In this document: piece after piece, positions 24,824 through 35,667 of the stretch
How the letters are laid out: each line of letters begins with the position of its first letter
How positions within the stretch are numbered: the first letter of the stretch is position 1
Assembly: GCA_011317545.1 (NCBI GenBank)
Contig: WUJK01000012.1
Location: 151,501-215,500 of the forward strand
Reading direction: 5' to 3'
DNA: 64,000 bases
Source of the DNA: Coniella vitis
Taxonomy: Eukaryota; Ascomycota; Sordariomycetes; Diaporthales; Schizoparmaceae
The notes under the pieces: model-generated
The model's database searches: none
Seen by the model: the letters and a program-made list of their open reading frames with translations, nothing else
Told to the model about the DNA's origin: nothing
Translations under genes and position numbers: made by a program

Positions 24824-26774
24824 CTAGTACCTACGACTATTTAGTTATCTATTAGTCTAGACTTTATTACTAAGCTACCGCTCTTAAGAGAACCCTTAAT
24901 TAAAGTATAATATAATAGTATCTTAGTAGTAGTTTATAGACTAAGTAAGTACGCTTACTTCCTCCCCTATAAGGAAAGCAGTACCGTAGAAGAACTCGTA
25001 TATATATTCTTATATACTATTATAGCTAATTACGGAATACCCTAAGAAATTATCTTAGATAGAGATAGAAAGTTCGTATCTAAGTTTTAGATCTTACTTA
25101 CTAAATACCTCGGAGTAAAATAGCGAATATTAACGGCATTTTATCCCCAAACCGACGGATAAATAGAACGAACCAACTAAATAGTAGAACAATATCTACG
25201 ATACTATATTAATTACGAATAAGATAATTAGGTTGAACTTCTACCTACGGTATAATTCGTATATAATAGTATAGATACGATAAGTATAGGCAAATCATTA
25301 TTCTACCTACTATACGGATATACCTCTACGGCATACTATAAGACTATTCTAGGTGGAAACGTAGAAACGGTAGATTAATATACTAAAAGAATTAAGCAAG
25401 CGTATAAGGACGTATAATAAATACTTAAGAAAGTTAAAGAATAGATAATAACTTAAGCTAATAAGAAAAGGATTAAGGGACTAATCCTATAAAAGGGAGA
25501 TAAAGTCTACCTAAATCGTAAAAACATTAAAACCACTAGACCCAGCGATAAACTCGACTATAAAAAACTCAGACTATATAAAGTTTCACAATAAATTTCC
25601 CTAGTTAACTACAAACTCGAAATTCTATATATACGATTACACCTAGTCTTCTATATCTTACTCCTCGAATTAGCACCCGTAGACGTAGAACTCTCGTATA
25701 ACGTAGATATTATCGAACTAGAGTAAGTATAATATAAAGTTAAAGAAATTCTGAACTTAAGAAAACGAGGATATAGTAAACAATACCTTATTAAGTGGAA
25801 AGATTACGATTATTTAGAAAATATATAGGAATTACTAAAGAATATTTACCTAGACTTAATTAAGGAGTATAAAAACTAATAAAAATATATCCCTACTAAT
25901 AAGCAACTTAATAACCCCTTCGATAAATACTAAGTACTACTAATCGATAAATAAATCTTTTCCTATAATAGAATTAGTATAGGAAAGAAGGAAAGCTCTA
26001 GGGATACGAATATTATAACTTTCCTAAAGAATTTTACTAGTATAAAGATATAGAATATATATAGGCTATATACCTAAGAATTAGGATTCTTAGAACTTTC
26101 CCTAACTAAGAAGTGTAATAGCGATAAAGGCGGAAACGATACCCTAAACTAATTAAAATCTTCTAGAGATAATAAGATAAAACCCTCGGGTAACGGACCC
26201 TTAGGAACTACCGGCTTAGCGGCCCGATATTTAGCCTTGGCGGCTAGCTTCTCGCGCTCCGCCTCCTCCTTCTCTACCCGGTTTAACTCGTTTAGGTTAG
26301 AAAGCCTATAACGAATCGCCCGCGCTATACGCTCCCGCTATATCTTTTTCTATCTCCGTAATCTCGTTAGCTTATCCTCTAGCTCCTTAATCTTATCCTC
26401 TAACTTTTAATATTAGGTTAAGATATAAAGTAAATTAGCCGAATTCGTTATCTCTAGAATATCGTAACGAGGCAACTTTAGGCGAATATACTCGGAATAA
26501 CGGGAAAAATCCCTAGGGGAAACTTAGCAAGATATTAAACCCCGGGAATTATAATAAGAATAAGGACGTATTATAAAAGCGTTCGAAAGGATAATAGAGT
26601 ATAGAGAAGACTTCTATTTGGATTTGTTAGAATAAGGATTCTAAGAATAAGGTTTTCGAATTCCAGATATAACGAATTAGGAAAGTATAATCCGAAGTAA
26701 GAATATTAGGCAGGACTACTTACGGAAGATAAGGAACTAAGTCTTTAAGGATAAAGATTATAGAAGGGAGATAA
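24824..26774 (+). mobile_element. Element A, part 2: integrase, chromodomain and 3' region
   Basis: Element A resumes here after the B insertion and parallels 18357-19691 plus 23787-24335 of B. The integrase core is readable with RIP stops. A chromodomain lies at about 25735-25880, with EILNLRKRGYSKQYLIKWKD visible, better preserved than in B because a Trp codon survives. The antisense ORF follows (26149-26660), then the polypurine tract at 26762-26774, directly before the 3' LTR. Confidence 0.88.
26149..26660 (-). pseudogene. Antisense ORF of element A, conserved with element B
   Basis: On the strand opposite to pol a frame of about 170 codons is open except for a handful of TAG/TAA at likely Gln/Trp positions. 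Visible blocks are SPRDFSRYSEYIRLKLPRYD, a Lys/Glu/Leu heptad-like stretch EDKIKELEDKLTRLRR (probable coiled coil), RYRLSNLNELNRVEKEEAER, EKLAAKAKYRAAK and a C-terminus PLPEGFILLSLEDF with stop at 26149. Element B has the same blocks and the same stop position, although its DNA differs throughout. Conservation of protein-like sequence, stop and location argues for a real accessory gene. Antisense ORFs between integrase and 3' LTR are known in some plant Gypsy lineages; the function here is unknown. Confidence 0.6.
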
Positions 26775-27265
26775 TATTATAACCTACGGTTATATAGGTT
26801 ATAGGAACGGCTAATGCAATATAGTATAAATATCGGAACTATAACGGACCGATAAGGATCTCTTATATAATTAACGCACGGACTATATATAATATAATCA
26901 GGGTTAGGGTCGTAAAGGATATATAGTCGATAAAATCGACTTCGATCGTATCGACCTTTATACTATAAGTCGATAGGATCGATATCGACTCAATCGACCA
27001 GTATTAAGGATATATATACGAGTAAAGGATATAAGGACAGGAGTTTACGGCTTAATATTAGATAGTTTCCTTATAGTCTTTAGTCGTAAATCTAAGTATT
27101 ATTCTATACCCTAGTTTAATAGGTTTATCCCTCTTGATTATTACGACGTACTTACTATTACTCGACAACGTACTACGATCGGTTTCAAGGTAATACTTCC
27201 TTTATCTGCTAATATAAACCTAACAGTAACTTCCAGGATCAGAGATCCAGGCAACGATCATTACA
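26775..27265 (+). repeat. 3' LTR of element A
   Basis: 491 bp of the same LTR family, starting tattataacc and ending gatcattaca. It carries more CpA/TpG than the other copies and a diverged middle part (26870-27010). It forms the right border of the repeat island; the next five bases are cgata. Confidence 0.9.
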
Positions 27266-27266
27266 C

Positions 27267-27383
27267 GATACTATTAACAATAGCACTGCCAAGAAAACCA
27301 CTCTCGCAGCCGAGACATCACTATTCAACGGGCAGGCCTGCAATGTTGCAACTGGCGAAGAGGACGAGGGTCATTCTTTCTAG
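27267..27383 (+). pseudogene. Possible 3' end of a host gene cut by element A
   Basis: Directly after the last LTR, 38 codons are open from 27267 to the TAG at 27381-27383. They begin with DTINNSTAKKTTLAAETS and end with EEDEGHSF. Composition is normal, and the frame runs straight out of the LTR without a start codon. It may be the C-terminal remnant of a gene into which element A jumped. It is short, so chance cannot be excluded, and the product is not recognised. Confidence 0.25.
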
Positions 27384-28181
27384 ACTTGATGCTGAGAATT
27401 ACAGCCGTACTTTCATCTCATACCACGTTTCATGAGATAGCGGTAATTCTTGCTCGTTAATTGAACAACTTGTCAACGTCTACAATGCCTTTGCCAAAGA
27501 TGAATTTGTTTTGTCTCGTGTGCCTGTTTTTGGGACACATACACCGACGTCTCCCAATGGACAGGGCCTTGCTCGGCCAAGTTTGCTGTCGATATGGCTT
27601 GGGAGCGCGAGAGTCTCTGCCTGGGTGCCTACTTCGTCCTCTCTTCGCCTGCTCAACAAAGTGCGCTTTAAATGCGGAAAAGCTGAGCGCAGTCCACGAG
27701 ATGGTTGCTTTCCTCATCTGATGATGCTCAAAATTTGCATATGGCTGCTGTGCCATGAACTCTAGTTCGGTCCGAGGAGCCATCGATAAGACTGAATTTG
27801 TTTCATTCAACAATAGCTGCGGAGTTGGATGTTTGGTTTAGCATTCTGGGGTTCCGTTGGAGGTTACAATGAGCACCTAATATAGTTGAAAGAGTCTAAA
27901 TTATGTCCACTCCTTGCAGCCGTCATACCACGATAGGTGAAGGGCGTTGACGCATCAGAAGGTATCCGAGATTCGCTTCGAGTTGGTCAAAGTTCTATTT
28001 CAGACAGAATTACTTGACTCAGCCCGACTCGAAAATATTTTCTTCCCCTTTGCTTGAACCCCGTTTCAGATTGAAAGAATTCTGTGAAATACCTCAATGT
28101 TTTCCACATAAGTATATAACTATGTTTCAAATTCGTATATCCTCTCAACGTCCAAATGGCTCCGATCACATCAAAAACCGG
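27384..28181. other. Intergenic, 3' flank of the cutinase gene
   Basis: About 800 bp of normal composition. Overlapping open frames of 60-118 codons exist on both strands (27457-27813 minus and 27461-27765 plus), but none shows family features or splice structure. I see no RNA gene or repeat. Confidence 0.5.
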
Positions 28182-29138
28182 TCATGCAAATCCAGACAAG
28201 CCGGTCGGCAAAGAAGTAGGAATGCTGAAGCCCGAGTCCCCGAAGCCAGAGGACAGGGAACCTAGCCCAGAACCGAACGAGGAGAGCGATGTCGTCGCGG
28301 CAACAGATGTCTGGGAGCCCGACGCAGCAGTGGCTGTAGAGCCAGTGGAAGTGGAAGTGCCACCAACCACAGACTTGATGAAAGACGCCGCTGTGTCGAC
28401 ATCGGCGCCGTACCCAAGATGGCCCAATGTGCTCGCCGATACACAGCCGCCAGTGCCTGCGCAAGTGCCTATACCATAGAGACAAACTTCATCGCCCTTT
28501 CGAGTTGAAACGTATTAGTGCAATTCTTCGTGATAAGAGGCAAGTTACGCCTCAGAGGTGTTGCACTTACAGAGGCGCAAAACGTGTGGAAGTCAGCAGT
28601 GGCAATCCCCGCAGGTAGCTCAGTCTTGTACGGGTCGCCGAATGTGACAGCCGCCACGACAGAAGAAATCTGGCTTGAACTTTTCAGCTTGGTGGCAGCA
28701 TTATGAACTACCATTGCTCCCTGACTATAGCCAGTGAGAATCAACTTTGTATCGGGGCAGCTGGCTAGGATCGTTGCGGCCTCTTGAGCCATCGCAACTG
28801 AACCGGGGCCGGACCCTGTTGCTTCAGACTCAATACCGGCAACATCAGCTGCGTAAGTGACACCCTGTTGGGGAGAGAGTCAGCATTTTGGAGTCGGTTG
28901 ATTCTTCTCGAGCACAGCCACGGACCTGAACAGTTACTTGGCTCGCTCCAAGCGCGGATTGCACCGACTCCTCGAGGCCGGGACCGACCACAGTACCGAG
29001 CGTTCCGGTTTCGGTGGTGCCGCGGGCGAATAGCATAGCGTAAGTTGTGCAGGATGACCTTGCAGATGACTCGGGAAGCGGAGAGGCAGCAGAAAGAGCT
29101 GCTAGTAAAAGCATCGAGAGTTGATAGGTTGTCTTCAT
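28182..29138 (-). CDS. Cutinase (secreted serine esterase), three exons
   Basis: Spliced model complement(28182..28496, 28571..28864, 28926..29138), 273 residues. Cutinases are small secreted serine hydrolases that cut the ester bonds of plant cutin or related esters. The N-terminus MKTTYQLSMLLLAALSAASP is a signal peptide. TTYAMLFARGTTETG is the family's entry strand. The nucleophile Ser is in GYSQG, followed by TFGDP. The third exon supplies the catalytic Asp in GDEVC and the His in LGHLGYG. Choosing the acceptor at 28497 rather than a later one is what brings in the Asp. Beyond the domain there is a Ser/Thr/Gly-rich tail of about 60 residues that many short cutinases lack. Introns are 74 bp (28497-28570) and 61 bp (28865-28925). 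It lies closest to the retrotransposon island, yet is intact. Confidence 0.9.
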
Positions 29139-30344
29139 TGTGTCTATCGCAGTCCTGTCCAAATTCGGGGAAAGGCAATAGGGGGGAACCGCAACAGTGA
29201 ATATAACGAGCGAGTGCGCCGAAAGGGTAATGTTAACGGCTGAAACGAACGATGTAGAATTTAAATTGATTGTCAAGGCAGGACTAACGAAGGTATGTTG
29301 GTAAGGCGAGACGACACATCATGAAAGATTCTTGATGTCAGTTATTTATATTGATCAAAGTGTAAGTATATATAGCATTTGTGGTTTTCCCAAGGCTTAT
29401 ATCATGCCATGGCGGCTTCGCAACCCAGCCCAGAACGGGAATTGGTCCGTGTGCTGTTTAGTGTTTATAGCATCATGAAAACATGACCAACTATCTCGCT
29501 CCCGTATAAGGAGGCTTCCATGGGCTGATCCCAATGCTTCCTTCTTGTCGATGCGACTGGCCAAAACCCCTGTGGAGCCACCCCGAAATGGCAATGGGCC
29601 TATCCTTCCTGTGTAAGTCGGCACCAATTTTTGCGGGACCTTATATGCTTAGAGCTCACTACTTAATTTCCGCCACTTGTTTCAATGCAGGACGGCGGCG
29701 CTGGGCTTGTTTCATGCGCAGCAATTATATTGTGACTAAGTGCACGCCTCCTCTCATGAACTAGGCTTTGCCTCTTGTCCTATGTCGCGGTGCGTGCCAC
29801 ATTGTATGCTATATACAATGTTGAGCACCGAGACGCTCATGCCCAGTGCATTATCAAACATGATCTACGCAGCAGTAGGGCCTGTGGATTTGAGTAATTT
29901 GAGGAATTGAGCTTGGTCTCGTATAGCAGCTCAGCCAGGCTATGCTCTATCCATATGAACCGTTTATGGTGCGTCCAAGTCCGACCTTGCCCGCAACATA
30001 GGTACGAGCTATCTCCGTCAGGACCTGCAACCCATCATATATTGGCGTGCTTATGGATTCTGCCTCGTCGTCATGCTCTTGGCTACTATTGTAGTATTGC
30101 TACGTACTTGGGCACTAGCGTGACGCCATGACCTGCCCGCCGCTCGGCATTCCACTTCAGATATAGTGAAACCCACACTTACAAGCTAGCACAAGCAGTG
30201 GCTCCTGTATCCCTGTAATGAAGATCGTAGTGTAAGTTCATAGTAGCCATCAACGTTTGAAGCCAACGCAGGTTTGTGTTCCTCAATACCTGTGTGTATG
30301 GTATATTCTGTGGCCAACCTTCACCCTATCATGTAGGCATGTTC
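29139..30344. other. Intergenic, cutinase promoter side
   Basis: Contains the upstream region of the minus-strand cutinase; a TATA-like ctatatatact on the minus strand lies near 29369-29380, about 230 bp before the ATG. Open frames here are short and without recognisable features. Nothing else is seen. Confidence 0.45.
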
Positions 30345-30943
30345 TTACGCCTTATTCGAAGACCCAGTTCGCTGCAAGCTTATATTCGAGGCTCTGAATA
30401 CCAGGGACGCCATGGTCAGAAATAACATGGCATTCTCTGTCTCTCCAACTTTGTTGTCAGGGATGAAGTGAACATCTGATCTCATGATCAAGCGACAACG
30501 CGGGAAACAGGGGCACAATATCCTGTCGATTTGTTGAGGCATAAACCTGCCTGCCATGTGCCCATGGATTGGGTGGTAATACTTTAGTTTTAGTGGTGCC
30601 CGCTGTCCTTGAAGTAATGGTAATCTTCCCAGCTTGATATATTGCGTTCACTCGATGACCTTGGAGCTTGAGTCTCCAGTGGTACATTGACGGCGAGCTT
30701 GTCCGCAACCATTCAGCGGGATGATATATGGTCTTGGCATGACTCAGCGTAACTCGTCCGCTTTATGTAAACACTCATCAAACGTTCACCTGCCATTGGC
30801 TCGATCTGCGCAACGATCTTTTCCCTTTGTGTCGTAGTGTCTTCACGTACTGCAGGCAGATTGGCTAGCGATATTTTAAAACCCTCAAGCTGCTGGATAC
30901 GCTCCCCTCTATCCTTCTTCCACTTCCTTTCGACGACGTTCAC
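30345..30943 (-). pseudogene. Possible degenerate minus-strand gene upstream of the permease
   Basis: From an ATG at 30941-30943 the minus strand reads a charged, protein-like sequence (MNVVERKWKKDRGERIQQLE, then TTTQREKIVAQIEPMAGER) that stops at 30713. Further minus-strand frames continue downstream (30457-30708 and 30345-30557) with wording such as MYHWRLKLQGHRVNAIYQAG. The pieces could be exons or fragments of one decayed gene. No family is recognised, and a chance frame remains possible. Confidence 0.2.
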
Positions 30944-30995
30944 AGCATCAAAATAGCGAAAGCTTGGTCATTAGTCCAACAACGATCGAGTCAAC

Positions 30996-33377
30996 ATGTC
31001 TTCGACAAACGCTTCTCTTCACGGTCGGCCTTCCACCCCCCGTTCGGTAAGGTCCGACGATAGTCACCAGCCCAGCGCCGTTAACGCACTGCAAACCGAC
31101 GTCAGCATCGCCGGGAATCAGAGCATCAGCTCAGACGAAGAGTATCTGGTAAGATGATGACGACATGCGAGGAGGCTCGAGAAACGGCCTTGCGACTCCG
31201 AGAAATCGGTTCGAGGGAGGGAATTTGACAACTTCAGAAACGCGCTCATCAAGGTATGTAACCCCGGCTAGGCACAATCGAGTCAACTTACAGCAAGCGC
31301 CCCTTTGGCATGAACTTCTTGGGCTAGGGCGCTCGCTGTGGGGAAGGCACCGATTGAACGGAAGAGAAAAACCATCATTGATGTCATGGCACGCGGGTGT
31401 CCTCGTTCGATTCCATGAAAGGTGCCTCGCTTGCGTAACGCAGGCGCACTCCCTGGTATTGCAGGGGAGGCGTCAAGCCTTCCTGGATGTCTGAACGAGG
31501 GCTGAGAATATGACCGCTTGAACTTGATCGCTTTCATGAGCGCGTAAGGAGTTGCTATGACCTGCCGAACAGTCCAAGCCACTCTATCCTCCCCTGTCCG
31601 TCCACCAAGGGACAGACGATCAAGGGGCATACTAACTTATCTCAGACCGCCCTGGGATACAAACAAGTAAGTTTTCTGTTCCTTTGAGGCCAGCTAATAA
31701 TAAAATTCAACCAGTACTATGCTAATGCTTGGGTCACTAGGTTCTACACCGCAACTGGAAGCTCTTGGAGAGTTTTGGCGCAGCATTTGGTATGTGCCTG
31801 CTGCCATCCCTGTCATTTTCAGCCATCATTGTTGTGCCCTCTCTGGCTGAGGGCAGTGACCGGATGATAGAAGGCAAAGCATCGCTCTTGCTGATCACTA
31901 GCTAGCTGCCCTATACTTTGTCGGAGGAGTCCGCGTCACGTTTTCGATTGGCGTTGGCGCAGGTGGTCCACTGGCATACTGGACCTCGTTTCTGGTCACC
32001 TGCGTCTTCGTCTTCATCTCAGCGGCTGCCATTGCAGAGATATGCTCTGCGCTGCCTGCTGCTGGTTCTATATACTAGTGAGTGTCACTCATATCAACTT
32101 TCTTCCTAGGTTCTTCCCCCCGGTACTGACATCCTTCAAGTTGGGCTGCCGCCTCTGGCGGCAAGAAATATGGGCGGCTCTTTGGATTTGTCGTGGCTTG
32201 GTGGAGTTGTACGGCCTGGACTACCTTCATTGCCTCCAACTCGCAAAGCGCTGCCAATTACGTGCTTTCGGAGATTGCGGTGTTTCGCTCCGATTTCCCT
32301 ACTGATACCGCGGACATCCGCTTCCGTGCTGTTCAGTGGATTGTTTCCGAGACAATATGCTTCATATCCATCGGCATCTGCTTCCTCCCGCCACGCATTT
32401 ACAGTCGGATCTTCCGCCTTGCCAGCCTCGTCGTCTTGCTTGACTACTTTCTCAACCTGGTCTGGCTACCTATTGGCGTTTCCAAGACATATGGTTTTCA
32501 GGACCAGTCGTTTCTTTTGTCACGGGCCAATGAGACTGGCGCTCCGCCAGTGTGGAACTGGATGCTTGCGTTTTACGCTACTGCGGGCATTCTTGTCGGT
32601 TATGAGGCTTCAGGTCATATTTCCGAAGAGACACAGCACGCGTCCATCACTGCTGCTAGGGGCATCTTCTACTCGGCCTTGACCTCCGGAGTGCTCGCCT
32701 TTCCCGTCATCATCCTCTTCCTCTTTTGCACCCCTGATCTAGCGACGCTATACTCCTTCAACTCGCCCCAGCCCTTTGTCAACCTGTACGCGCTGGCCCT
32801 TGGCGAGCGTGCCCACGTGCCCATGGTCGTGGTTGCCGTGCTCGGCACCATCTTGAGCACCTCGGTGTCTGGCATTGCAGCCTCGCGCCTCATATTTGCA
32901 GTCGCTCGAGACGGCGTGCTGCCGTTCTCCGGCTGGATTTCCCGCGTCACTCCTGTTGGCGAGCCGCGAAACGCACTAGTGGTTATGCTAGCTGTGGCCG
33001 CCCTGCTGCTCTGTACTATCCTGCCTAGCCCTGTCGCCTTCAGCTCTCTAGTCTCGGCTGCCGCCGTGCCGACCGTCACGGCATACGCCCTCATCTGCTT
33101 TGGACGGACATTTCTCACGCCGGGGGAGTTCCGCCGCACTGCTTCCTGGAACCTTGGCCGCTGGTCATGGCCCATGAACCTTGTTGGCTTTCTGTTCAAC
33201 ACCTATCTCGCAGCTGTGCTGTTCAGTCCTCTCTACTTTCCCGTCACCGCCGAGTCCTTCAACTACAGCAGTGTCATCTTCGGTGCGATCACAATCTTTG
33301 GTCTTGTCTCGTGGTGGATCACCCCTGAGGAGAAGTGGTTGCCCAGTGCGCGCCTACAGAAACTGAGGGAGATCTAG
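30996..33377 (+). CDS. Amino-acid permease-like transporter (APC superfamily)
   Basis: Model join(30996..31148, 31646..31666, 31741..31789, 31906..32077, 32141..33377), 543 residues. The protein belongs to the fungal amino-acid/GABA/choline permease group, about 12 membrane helices, plasma membrane or vacuole, proton-coupled uptake. A cytosolic N-terminus of about 55 residues is followed by LGYKQVLHRNWKLLESF, the family's entry into helix 1, then GGVRVTFSIGVGAGGP, EICSALPAAGSIYYWAAEA, GHISEETQHAS and near the end WWITPEEKWLP. The start was chosen because SDEEYL joins TALGYKQ in phase across intron 1, with a tactaac branch site before the acceptor. Intron 1 is unusually long (497 bp) and holds coding-like sequence. 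The substrate cannot be told. It may or may not belong to the cluster. Confidence 0.85.
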
Positions 33378-34120
33378 GGCATAGAAGCGGAGAGGAAGAG
33401 GGTGCAAGCTGTCAACATGATGATGAGCGCACTCTATTACATATGGAAATGTTGTATGAGCGTTCTAACGCTGGGTGAGCTCGCAGGATGATGGCGTGGA
33501 GTTCTCGGAAAGTCCTACAGGCCAGTCGAATGATGCCGTGGTGGTTCAGAAGGCGGGTGAACAGGGGAGGATATATACTTATCATGGCACGCGTGCGTGT
33601 GAAGCAACGCAGATCTTAGAGAGCGCACGGTCTTGATTAGACAAATGGCTAAAGCCAATGCTTGGTGGTATGTTTGTCAACGTATCCATATTGAATGAAG
33701 CTATTGTCAACCAAAGGCTTGGATGCGAGGCCGTCGCCAAGCTTGAACACATATGATCAACCCTGCCCGCTTGAATATGGTTCATTACAAGTTGGTACTG
33801 AATTACAACATGAGCAGATTGAAGCTGGGCTGATCAACCCTCTGGGCATAGATTTCGCCACAAACTAACTTCTCTTGTTTCAGCCCGAAAGAAGAAATAC
33901 GCGAAGATATTTTGTGGCATTGCTGTAGATGTAAGCAATCTCGGAAGGATTTATGGAACAGTTAATCTTTTGGTTTAGCACCGAGTTATCAACGATACTC
34001 AACTCAAAACCATTGAACGTGGCAATATTCCCCAAGTTTTGCACAGAATCTTCTTTGCCTTTGCTTTCCTGAGCAGTCAAAACAAGTCTTGAGTATGCAC
34101 TATGTAGTAGGCATTCTGCA
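33378..34120. other. Convergent intergenic stretch
   Basis: 743 bp between the 3' ends of the permease (+) and the acyltransferase (-). AT content rises to the right. No coding, RNA or repeat feature is seen. Confidence 0.5.
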
Positions 34121-35667
34121 TCATATGCCCAGTCCCCTCTGCTCCGCATACTTTGCAAACTCCTCATCCTTTTCCAGTTCCGCGAAGCAACTTTCTTCCA
34201 ACCCATAGCAGACCTCGATGCCCTCACCTTCGCTGGCACTTCCAACGCCAGCTCTGGTAGGGTATATAAAAAAGAAACCTTCGAAGCTGGGCAGGGGCCA
34301 CCTCAAGGCCGCGGGTACTCCAAATCCAAAATCATGGACTTGATACGACTTCATTGTATGCCAGTCAAAGGCCATACAGTCCAGTCCTAGCACCCAATGC
34401 ATATCCAGTTCTGTCCAACGGAGGTCGTTAGCGTTGCCGGCAAATGTGACAAGGTCCTCGATATATTGTGGCGTGACAGTATTGGTGCATTCACGAACGG
34501 CGCGCGCTAGCTTCGGGAGGGTGACATCGAGATCGCCAAGCACCTCGGCGACGGTCAAGTTTGTTGACTGAGGCAGGGTGATGACTGCGCCGATGTAGCG
34601 GTCGCTGACTGGAGGCTCGGCACGACCTCGGCCGTTGACAGCGTGCACGACCTTGGACGGCGCACTGGGCTCTGGCTTCACAAGCGGAGACTTGGCCCGG
34701 ACGGTTGCCCGCCACATGAGGGCAAGGATGGCGTCGTATGTAGAGATCCAGGTGCCGGGCTCAAGGCCGACACTGCACTGCTGCTTGAGCCTTTGCAGCT
34801 TGCTGTGGGGAAAATGCCAGATGCGTGTCTTGACCACGGGCATTTTGAAGTCTGCTGGAGGCGGAGCCGGCGGCTGGTCACGGGCTTTCATGGTGGGAAA
34901 CTTGTTGCCCAGCTTCTGCAGCTCCTCAGGTGACATATCAGATTTCGCTTTGGTTGTGAAAATGGCACGGTCTGGAATTGAGGGGGACGCATTGTCCAGG
35001 ACAGTGGTCATGTCCTCGCCCGAGAATGCACGCGAGGAGTATCTCGCCCACGCCGTCAGCAGCGCCTCGCAACCCGGCCCATCACAGACTTGGTGAGGAA
35101 TGGCGATGCCGAGAATAATGCCGCCGCGAATGAAGGTGATTTGTGCTCCAGCGGCTGCAGGGCCGACACTCGACAGGCCATCGCCAGGTACCGGGTTCCA
35201 GTGCTCGGCGACAAACAGTGGCGGCAGCACCTTGGGCGCATCCAGAAGGTGGACGGGGAAGTCGTACTTGTCAAGCACCGTGAAGGGTGGGATGTCGCTG
35301 TCGTCAGCCTCCTTTACATGCAAGGCAACTGAGGAGGCTGGTTGCTTTCTCACGACAATCCGTCGCGCATCGTGGTCGAAGTGCAATGTTCCTATACTCG
35401 ACAGTTTAGAGAGATTATCATCCGGGTAGGGTTTTGCAATAACAAACCTGTCAGAATCGGGTAGTCGGCAAGGGTATATTGCAAGCCCCTGACAAGGTTG
35501 CTCACAATGTCCTCCTTGCTGATGTTTGCCGGGTGCTTAAAGATCTCGATCATGTGGACATAAAGCTTGGGCATAAGATGGTCGAGGTCTGACAGCTGGA
35601 ATATCTCATCGTGTTCGCTTTCGGGGGCGTGCACAGGCCGAACGTGGATTTCTCGTCTGGTTGCCAT
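34121..35667 (-). CDS. BAHD/trichothecene-acetyltransferase-like O-acyltransferase
   Basis: Model complement(34121..35391, 35448..35667), 496 residues, one 56-bp intron. The family transfers an acyl group from acyl-CoA to a hydroxyl or amine of a small molecule in the cytosol. The catalytic HxxxD motif is HQVCD (His173, Asp177), and the structural DFGWG-like motif is DFGFG (from residue 427), in the right order and spacing for a 450-500 residue transferase. Exon 1 starts with MATRREIHVRPVHAPES and contains FQLSDLDHLMPKLYV, typical of fungal members. It stands at the left end of a group of biosynthetic genes, so tailoring of the polyketide by acylation is a reasonable inference. The acyl donor and acceptor are not visible in the sequence. 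Confidence 0.85.

Larger units (their letters stand above)
1..27265. other. RIP-degraded AT-rich retrotransposon island
   Basis: The whole stretch is built of nested LTR retrotransposons. CpA and TpG are almost missing on both strands, whereas CpG and TpA are common. This is what repeat-induced point mutation (C to T at CpA) leaves behind in ascomycete repeats. Loss of TpG removes most ATG, CTG, GTG and TTG triplets, so hardly any start codon remains, and retrotransposon reading frames are studded with TAG and TAA where Gln or Trp codons stood. No intact gene was found. CpA and TpG become more frequent inside element C (19692-23781) and in the last LTR (26775-27265), so damage is uneven. Composition changes abruptly to normal coding-type DNA at 27266. 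Confidence 0.93.

Noticed and set aside
1..27265. CRISPR-like array or tandem repeats in the AT-rich island
   Set aside because: The repeats are few, long and arranged as LTR pairs with target duplications; there is no regular spacing of short repeats.
27457..27813. Open frames of 84-118 codons on both strands before the cutinase
   Set aside because: Overlapping frames on opposite strands, no signal peptide, domain or splice structure; most likely chance.
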